Shown in pieces: positions 26,852 to 33,117 of a stretch of 33,117 nt of DNA. Numbering within the stretch: position 1 is the stretch's first letter; each line of letters opens with the position of its first letter. The notes below the pieces were generated by a model. That model searched no databases and was not told the DNA's origin. It was given only the letters and a program-made list of their open reading frames with translations. Origin of the DNA: Pseudomonadota bacterium (GTDB taxonomy: Bacteria; Pseudomonadota; Gammaproteobacteria; Pseudomonadales; Halieaceae); the NCBI GenBank assembly GCA_002862405.1, contig PKCZ01000030.1, positions 1 through 33,117 of the forward strand, in the 5' to 3' direction. A program made the position numbers and the translations under genes.

Positions 26852-28735
26852 ATGACGCAGTACAACGCAGACGCCATCGAGGTATTGACGGGGCTAGAGC
26901 CGGTGCGCAAGCGCCCCGGTATGTATACCGACACTGCTCGTCCCAACCACCTTGCCCAAGAGGTTATCGATAACTCGGTTGACGAGGCCCTCGCGGGCCA
27001 AGCGAATCAAATTGATGTTGTTGTGCATGCCGATGGTGCGATTACCATTACCGATAACGGGCGGGGTATGCCGGTTGATTTACACCCAGAGCAAAAGAAG
27101 CCCGGCGTAGAGGTCATTCTCTCGACGCTGCACGCCGGCGGTAAGTTCTCGGATAAGAACTATCAGTTCAGCGGCGGTCTGCACGGCGTAGGTGTGTCTG
27201 TTGTAAACGCGCTGTCCAAGCGGCTCGACATCACAATCCGCCGCGATGGCAATGTGTACAGCATGGCCTTCGAGAACGGTGATAAGGTTGAAGATCTTGC
27301 CATTACCGGACAATGCGGTAAGCGCAATACCGGGACCGGTATTCGATTCCTGCCTGATGAAACGTTCTTCGACAGTGCCAATTTTGCGATGTCCCGCTTG
27401 GTCCATGCGCTTCGAGCCAAGGCGGTTTTGTGCCCTGGGCTCCGCGTCACGCTGAATGATGAGAAGAAGGGCGAGAAGCAGGAATGGTTTTACGAGGATG
27501 GCATTTCGGACTATCTCGCCGACGCCACCATCGATTATCCCGTCATCCCCGAAGAGCCCTTTACTGCGAGCTTTGCAGGTAAAACCGAGGCCGTCGATTG
27601 GGCCATACAGTGGCTTCCTGAGGGTGGTGACGTAACTGCTGAGTCGTATGTAAATTTGATCCCCACCGCTCAGGGTGGGACACACGTCAATGGCCTTCGC
27701 TCTGGGCTATTAGACGCGATGCGCGAGTTCTGTGAGATTCGAAACCTGCTACCGCGAGGCGTGAAATTGACCGCCGAGGATGTCTGGGATCGCTGCTGTT
27801 ACGTGCTGTCATCGAAGCTGGGTGATCCCCAGTTCTCGGGCCAGACCAAGGAGCGGCTGTCGTCTCGAGAGGCTGCAGGCTTTGTGTCTGGCGTGGCAAA
27901 AGATGCATTTGCGCTTTGGTTGAATCAGCACACATCGGATGCTGAACTACTGGCCGAACTTTGCATTAATCGTGCTCAAGCGCGGATGCGATCGGCCAAG
28001 AAAGTGGTCCGAAAGAAGGCGGCTTCTGGGCCTCAACTACCCGGGAAGCTCGCCGATTGTTCCATTGAAGATCCAGCGCGAAGCGAGCTTTTTCTGGTTG
28101 AGGGGGACTCTGCTGGGGGTTCAGCAAAGCAGGCGCGGGATCGCGAGTTCCAGGCGATTCTTCCGCTTAGAGGTAAGATTCTGAATACCTGGGAGGTGGA
28201 TGCCGGGGAGATTCTTGCGTCGCAGGAGGTTCAAAATATTTCAGTGGCCTTGGGTATCGATCCTGCTAGTGATGATCTCGAGGGGTTGCGTTATCAAAAG
28301 GTCTGTATTTTGGCCGATGCCGACTCAGATGGGCTTCACATCGCAACGCTCATCTGCGCCCTCTTTCTCCGCCACTTTCGGCCCTTGGTTCGGGCGGGTC
28401 ACGTCTTTGTGGCTATGCCGCCTTTGTATCGGGTAGATGTGGGCAAAGACGTTTATTACGCTCTCGATGAGTCCGAAAAGAACGGAATTCTGGAGCGCGT
28501 TGCTGCGGAGAACTCGAGAGCTAAACCCAATGTTCAGCGTTTCAAAGGACTGGGAGAAATGAACCCGTCGCAGTTACGCGAAACAACCATGGACCCCGAT
28601 ACGCGCCGCCTTGTGCAGCTTGTGCTGGACGCAGACGATGACACCAATAGCGTCTTTGACATGCTGCTCGCTAAAAAGCGCGCGGGTGACCGGCGCGAAT
28701 GGCTGGAATCTAAGGGCGACCTCGCCGACGTATAA
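26852..28735 (+). CDS. parE: DNA topoisomerase IV subunit B
   Basis: 627 aa; RKRPGMYTDTARPNHLAQEVIDNSVDEALAG, GGKFSDKNYQFSGGLHGVGVSVVNALS, ELFLVEGDSAGGSAKQARDREFQAILPLRGKILN, KGLGEMNPSQLRETTMDP. Confidence 0.97.
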   Translation: MTQYNADAIEVLTGLEPVRKRPGMYTDTARPNHLAQEVIDNSVDEALAGQANQIDVVVHADGAITITDNGRGMPVDLHPEQKKPGVEVILSTLHAGGKFSDKNYQFSGGLHGVGVSVVNALSKRLDITIRRDGNVYSMAFENGDKVEDLAITGQCGKRNTGTGIRFLPDETFFDSANFAMSRLVHALRAKAVLCPGLRVTLNDEKKGEKQEWFYEDGISDYLADATIDYPVIPEEPFTASFAGKTEAVDWAIQWLPEGGDVTAESYVNLIPTAQGGTHVNGLRSGLLDAMREFCEIRNLLPRGVKLTAEDVWDRCCYVLSSKLGDPQFSGQTKERLSSREAAGFVSGVAKDAFALWLNQHTSDAELLAELCINRAQARMRSAKKVVRKKAASGPQLPGKLADCSIEDPARSELFLVEGDSAGGSAKQARDREFQAILPLRGKILNTWEVDAGEILASQEVQNISVALGIDPASDDLEGLRYQKVCILADADSDGLHIATLICALFLRHFRPLVRAGHVFVAMPPLYRVDVGKDVYYALDESEKNGILERVAAENSRAKPNVQRFKGLGEMNPSQLRETTMDPDTRRLVQLVLDADDDTNSVFDMLLAKKRAGDRREWLESKGDLADV

Positions 28736-28827
28736 CCCAAGCTGGTTTTGAATTTTTGCCTGTGGGTTGGTCATGGCCTCCGTTGAGCGCTATAACCCAT
28801 CAGATCTGTCGAATGGAGAAGGTATCG

Positions 28828-29412
28828 ATGGCCAAATCAATGTTTCCGAAGCTCGTGATTCTACTGAGCGCTCTGGGTGTTATGGCCCCGGCGCAGGCAG
28901 TCTGGACATTGAGCGAAAGCTCACGCATCGGCTTTGTTTCGATTAAGAACAACAGTATCGGTGAAAACAACGCCTTCGAGCGTGTTTCCGGCAGTATCTC
29001 CGCGAATGGCCAGGTTTCGGTCAGCGTCGATCTGTCCTCCGTGGAAACGGGGGTTGGCATCCGCAACGAACGCCTCCAGAAAATGTTGTTTGAAGTCGCC
29101 AGCTTTCCAACGGCAACGATTAATGCGGCGTTAACTGATAAGCAGATTGCGGCGTTAGACGCCGGTGGTGCTCAAACTGAGAGCGTGGGCGTGAGCATTA
29201 GCCTCCACGGCAAGACCGTCAACAAGGCGGCTAATCTTTCAGTGAGTGCCTCTGGTGGTGAGATCCGCGTTATGACGACCCAGCCGATCGTCATCACGGC
29301 GCAGGAGTTTGGGCTTGAGGCAGGTGTTGCGGCGCTGCAGCAAATCGCTGGGCTCAATGCGATCAGCCGATCGATCCCCGTTACTGTGGACCTTCGTCTG
29401 ACTGCCGATTAA
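28828..29412 (+). CDS. YceI family periplasmic protein (ORF track starts at 28756; ATG 28828 preferred)
   Basis: Signal peptide MAKSMFPKLVILLSALGVMAPAQA, then SSRIGFVSIKNNSIGE, DLSSVETGVGIRNERLQKMLFEVASFPTATINA. Confidence 0.9.
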   Translation: MAKSMFPKLVILLSALGVMAPAQAVWTLSESSRIGFVSIKNNSIGENNAFERVSGSISANGQVSVSVDLSSVETGVGIRNERLQKMLFEVASFPTATINAALTDKQIAALDAGGAQTESVGVSISLHGKTVNKAANLSVSASGGEIRVMTTQPIVITAQEFGLEAGVAALQQIAGLNAISRSIPVTVDLRLTAD

Positions 29413-31691
29413 CGCTGTCCCGTTGCCTGCATTAAGGCAACCAGTTGTGACCGATAGCGCTCGTATCGCTGTCGATCGCCGCTGTCCCGTGCAAATGCAA
29501 GGAGCGCGTTGAGCACGTCAGGCTGGCCAGGAAGGTTTGCATTAAGCCGTTCTAGCACTGACATGGCCTCAGGTCCTGAGCCAGTGTTATTGAGCGCAAT
29601 CGCATAAACGTATCGGTGCCGCGATCCCTGATCTTCCAGTTCTGCCGCCTTTTTCAGTGAGATAAGTGCCTTATCGGTTTGGCCAAGGCGGATGAGATGA
29701 AGACCTTGTGAGAACCATAGGGTTCCTGAGTCGGGGATACGCGCAAGGGCACTTGATAAAAGCGCCGACGCCTCATCATTTTTGCCCTCTCGTCTGAGAA
29801 TATCGACCAAGTTTACGATCGCGGGTTCTAGCTGCGGGTTGAGTCGAAGCGCCTCTTCGAGTGCGGCCGTCGCTTTGGTACTTTCGCCCCGATCGATCCA
29901 GAAGTTGGCGACCTGAAGCTGTACCGAAGGCATGTCGAGATGATCGCTTTGTACAGCGAGATACTCCTCAAACAGCGGTTCTAGATCGGCTATATCCTGC
30001 AGCCGCAGCTCTGACGCTGGGATGCCTGCCAGGAGCTGAGCGACCTCCATGCGAACACTAAGGTTAGTGTCCTTTATGAACGGCCGAAGCATGAGGTAGC
30101 GCTGGACAGGCTCGACGCTTCGAAGTGCCCTTACTGCAGAAGCTCGCAATACTGGGCTGTTCGATCGCAGTAACATCGCCGCAGCGCTAGGCAGCTGGCG
30201 CGACCCTAGGTTGCCAAGTTGCTCAATGATCGACGCACGCATGAGGTTGGATTGACTGTCGTCCGCTACCAGAGATTCGAGCGTGGGCAGTGCTCTTAAA
30301 TCACCCCGATCAGCACTGTACCGTGCCTTTGCGAGATTAAGATCTTGAAAGCGACTATTAACCCCCCAGGTTTGAAGTGCATCGTAGGCCCAGGCGTTAC
30401 TCTTGTCCTCATGGCACTGCGTGCAGGCATTGGGGCTGCCAATGCTGAGCGAAATATCGGGTCGCGGTATACGCATGCTGTGATCGCGCCGCGCATCGAC
30501 GGCCATGTAGACTTGCGATGGCATGTGGCAAGCAACGCAGGCGCTTCCAGTACTGGTCACTGCATGGCGGTGATGCGCAGGTGCGTCGTAAGTCTCGCTT
30601 TTGTGGCACTGGGTGCAGATGGCGTTTCCTTCGGCAACCAACTCATTGCTGTGGGGGTCGTGGCAGTTGCTGCATACCACGCCTGCCTGCGCCATCTTGC
30701 TCTGCATGAAGGATCCGTAAACATAAACCTCATCAAGAATCTGCCCGTCGTGCCAATACAGAGGAGATTCGAGCGTCGAAAGGCGGTGAGTATCAAGTAA
30801 CGACTGCCCGTAGTGGTAGTCACCGAGTGTGGCTCGGCGCGAGTGACACCGTCCGCAATTGTCCACTTGTGTCTGGTCGGTCAGTGGGGTGAGGCGATGC
30901 GCGATATCGTCCTCGAGCGCTCTACTCCATTGGCCTCGAGCAGCGAGTGAGAGCGCTAGTCCCATCTCTGCAGGACTCTGGCTGCGATTAACTTTTCCCG
31001 CTGTGGCAAGTTCAACGTGGCGTGAACCTGGTCCGTGGCACGCCTCGCAGCCAACATCAATTTGATCATAGGTCGTCGTGTATTGCCCGCGCGCTCCGTC
31101 GTAGCCCTTTACGACGTTGGTGCTGTGGCACTCAGCACACCGGCTATTCCAGTTGTGGTAGACGCCAGTCCAGTGCAGTGGGCTTTCCGAGGTGACAGGC
31201 TCTTGATCTTCGTAAATGTGATACCACCGCTGGCCTCCTTCAGATGAATTACGAGCATCCCAAGCAATACTTAAGGCATTGAGCCGGTCATTCTTTATAG
31301 GTAAAAGCAGCTGCTGGAGAGGATAAACGCCGAAGACGTACGCGACGCGATAGTCCTGTAATTCCCCGCTTTCATTGTCAGTTTTCACCCAGTACTCATC
31401 ACCTCTGCGAGAAAAGGTGGTAGTGACGCCCTCGTAGATGAAGGTGGCATTATCAAAGTCGCCAAGTACGGTTTTCTCGTTGACTTCTTGCATGGCCAGA
31501 TCGTGGTGTGAGTTGGTCCAGCCCTGAACCTGAGCTTCATGGCACGACGCACAGGCGTCATTACCGACAAAACTGTTTTGCGCGCTGTCTGCTACAGCGA
31601 CTGGACACAGCAAGACGGGTAGCAAGACAGACAGCAAGAAAAACAGCGAAAGAGTGCCGATGCTACCTAGGATTGAACGCACGCTTTTCAC
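29409..31691 (-). CDS. Octaheme c-type cytochrome with C-terminal HEAT-like and TPR-like repeats (ORF track starts at 31748; GTG 31691 preferred)
   Basis: Sec-type leader; eight CXXCH sites (CASCH, CAECH, CEACH, CGRCH, CSNCH, CTQCH, CVACH, CTQCH); then HEAT-like and TPR-like helical repeats. GTG start overlaps the upstream TGA as GTGA. Confidence 0.88.
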   Translation of the reverse strand: MKSVRSILGSIGTLSLFFLLSVLLPVLLCPVAVADSAQNSFVGNDACASCHEAQVQGWTNSHHDLAMQEVNEKTVLGDFDNATFIYEGVTTTFSRRGDEYWVKTDNESGELQDYRVAYVFGVYPLQQLLLPIKNDRLNALSIAWDARNSSEGGQRWYHIYEDQEPVTSESPLHWTGVYHNWNSRCAECHSTNVVKGYDGARGQYTTTYDQIDVGCEACHGPGSRHVELATAGKVNRSQSPAEMGLALSLAARGQWSRALEDDIAHRLTPLTDQTQVDNCGRCHSRRATLGDYHYGQSLLDTHRLSTLESPLYWHDGQILDEVYVYGSFMQSKMAQAGVVCSNCHDPHSNELVAEGNAICTQCHKSETYDAPAHHRHAVTSTGSACVACHMPSQVYMAVDARRDHSMRIPRPDISLSIGSPNACTQCHEDKSNAWAYDALQTWGVNSRFQDLNLAKARYSADRGDLRALPTLESLVADDSQSNLMRASIIEQLGNLGSRQLPSAAAMLLRSNSPVLRASAVRALRSVEPVQRYLMLRPFIKDTNLSVRMEVAQLLAGIPASELRLQDIADLEPLFEEYLAVQSDHLDMPSVQLQVANFWIDRGESTKATAALEEALRLNPQLEPAIVNLVDILRREGKNDEASALLSSALARIPDSGTLWFSQGLHLIRLGQTDKALISLKKAAELEDQGSRHRYVYAIALNNTGSGPEAMSVLERLNANLPGQPDVLNALLAFARDSGDRQRYERYRSQLVALMQATGQR

Positions 31692-32710
31692 GACCAGAGC
31701 TGTCTGCTCAGTTCGGCGACAGGCCTGCTCGCGCCTCGTGCAAGCCATTCGGCCAGTGCGCCTGCGACATCTTCAAAGTGAACGTCGGGTGCCGCAGGCA
31801 TGGCGTCAAACCATTTACGTGCCGTCTGCGTTTCTAACGATTGCATGGTAGTTGCATACCCTAATTGCTCAAGTGCGGCCGCATTAGATAGCTGCTCCAT
31901 CTGCTTTGCCAATGGGCGGGTGAGAACGGGCTTCTTCCACTGCAAACACTCGGAGATGAGTTCAAAGCCAGTATTGCAGATAACACCTTGTGCGGCTGCA
32001 AGGTCGCGTTTGAAGCCATGGATATTGGCTTTTCGTCGCACAACATTTCCGTGCACCTCATCACTGATCTCGGGCGAATATTGAATAAATGACTGGTCGG
32101 GGAAACCTTTAAGCCAGGCGGTCGTTATATTCTGATCCTCAAAAGGGAGATAAACGAGGATATGGTTAGCAACTGACTCAGGGTCGATTTTTGGTAGGTC
32201 AAGAATGGGCGGTAGAATTGTGTCGTCAAAGGGTGCCCAGTGTAGACCTGCTGATAGGTCGACCGGTGCAAACTGTTGCATCACCAAACGGCTCAGGGCG
32301 GTATCGCCCGCCGTGGGTGTATCTTTACCAAAGGCGTACTGATGCCCAATACCGATGACCTCTCTGCCACGCGCTTTGCAGGCCCAAGCGGTCACTGGCT
32401 CATAATCGCAAACAATCAGATCGTACGGATCAAGATCGAGGTTTGTCGTGTCCCTGATGAAGGTGGCAGGAGAAAGAGCAATAGCTGTCTTTCGGTATCT
32501 CATTTTGCCAGCTTCAGTAACCATGGTAAGCCCTTCTCGGTGCTTGAAGTCACCGAACGGCTCCATATCAAACAGCTTTTCTTTGGGCCTGCCTGAAAAT
32601 AGCCAGGTTACGTCAACATCGTAGCCCCTGAGTGCCTGGGACACACCGCGTGCGCGGCTAATATGTCCCTGCCCGGTACCTTGGACACCGTAAAGAATTT
32701 TTCTTGTCAT
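31688..32710 (-). CDS. MJ1255/VC2487 family glycosyltransferase-like protein
   Basis: 340 aa; MTRKILYGVQGTGQGHISRARGVSQAL N-terminus, NTGFELISECLQWKKPVLTRPLAKQMEQLSNAAALEQLGYA C-terminal donor region. Confidence 0.85.
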   Translation of the reverse strand: MTRKILYGVQGTGQGHISRARGVSQALRGYDVDVTWLFSGRPKEKLFDMEPFGDFKHREGLTMVTEAGKMRYRKTAIALSPATFIRDTTNLDLDPYDLIVCDYEPVTAWACKARGREVIGIGHQYAFGKDTPTAGDTALSRLVMQQFAPVDLSAGLHWAPFDDTILPPILDLPKIDPESVANHILVYLPFEDQNITTAWLKGFPDQSFIQYSPEISDEVHGNVVRRKANIHGFKRDLAAAQGVICNTGFELISECLQWKKPVLTRPLAKQMEQLSNAAALEQLGYATTMQSLETQTARKWFDAMPAAPDVHFEDVAGALAEWLARGASRPVAELSRQLWS

Positions 32711-32719
32711 TACTGCGTT

Positions 32720-33117
32720 TTACCAGATGTTGAGCAGTGAGGCAGTGCCAACGGCGATCCCAGATCCCATGACCGCACCTGCAACGATATCTCCTGGGTA
32801 ATGGACACCGATGACTACTCGCGATGCACCCACTAAAGATGCCCAGATGAACATGGCGGTGTAGGCGCCACCAAAGGTGATGATGGTAATAGTAGAAAAG
32901 CAAAAAGCCGCTGACGTGTGGCCCGATGGGAAGCTGAATTTGTCGGATGCGGCGATAAGAGATTTGAGATTTTTCTTAAAGTCGCATGGCCGCTGACGCT
33001 TTAGTGTGTTTTTCATGATGTAGTAGATGATTCGCTCTGCGAGCATGGCGACCGCCAGTGCCACCGCATAGGTGGGTGCCAGCAACGAACCAGATAACCA
33101 GACCACTGCGGGTGTTA
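32720..33117 (-). CDS. PAP2 family phosphatase (5' end truncated by window edge)
   Basis: KNTLKRQRP, FSFPSGHTSA, SRVVIGVHYPGDI: the three PAP2 signature motifs. Frame stays open to the window end. Confidence 0.88.
   Translation of the reverse strand, partial: TPAVVWLSGSLLAPTYAVALAVAMLAERIIYYIMKNTLKRQRPCDFKKNLKSLIAASDKFSFPSGHTSAAFCFSTITIITFGGAYTAMFIWASLVGASRVVIGVHYPGDIVAGAVMGSGIAVGTASLLNIW

Noticed and set aside
27080-27685. 201-aa antisense ORF inside parE
   Set aside because: Lies wholly within a conserved parE with intact motifs; no family features of its own.
30345-30800. 151-aa + strand ORF inside the octaheme cytochrome gene
   Set aside because: Antisense to eight well-placed CXXCH motifs and has no credible domain; shadow ORF.
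29409-31691. Octaheme protein as a classical hydroxylamine oxidoreductase or octaheme tetrathionate reductase
   Set aside because: It has eight CXXCH sites, but HEAT/TPR-like repeats follow and I see no HAO-specific features; heme count alone is not enough.
1-33117. CRISPR arrays, IS elements, prophage, toxin-antitoxin or restriction/defence genes, tRNA/rRNA
   Set aside because: No repeat-spacer pattern, transposase, phage structural, or defence-type protein was recognised; almost all sequence is covered by conserved housekeeping or envelope genes.

Overview
This is a gene-dense chromosomal window, probably from a marine gammaproteobacterium (OM60/NOR5 or Halieaceae-like; inferred from gene content and order, not searched). 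In order it holds: the end of an aa3-type cytochrome oxidase locus (ctaG 3' end, coxC, DUF2909, SURF1, a thioredoxin-fold-like CxxxC protein, cyoE, SCO); polA and engB; cytochromes c5 and c4 and dsbA; a divergent Lrp/leuA pair; a DUF6279 lipoprotein; ilvD and argA; a truncated, frameshifted glnE remnant upstream of ilvE; a monoacylglycerol-lipase-like hydrolase; a GT4 / SAM-methyltransferase / alpha-alpha-toroid protein / SAM-methyltransferase cassette next to waaA; tolC; DUF1249, cpdA and parE; yceI; an octaheme cytochrome c with HEAT/TPR-like repeats; an MJ1255/VC2487-like glycosyltransferase; and a PAP2 phosphatase cut by the window end. I saw no tRNA, rRNA, CRISPR array, IS element or prophage. 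The strongest observations are: (i) the glnE remnant, where one 16-bp segment encodes two adjacent consensus blocks in two frames, which points to collapse of a tandem repeat; (ii) the uncharacterised GT4/MT/toroid/MT cassette beside waaA; (iii) the octaheme-HEAT-TPR cytochrome; (iv) the absence of ctaA from the cox locus; (v) a cluster of palindromes between lrp and leuA. Function claims come from motif and family recognition only, since no searches could be run.
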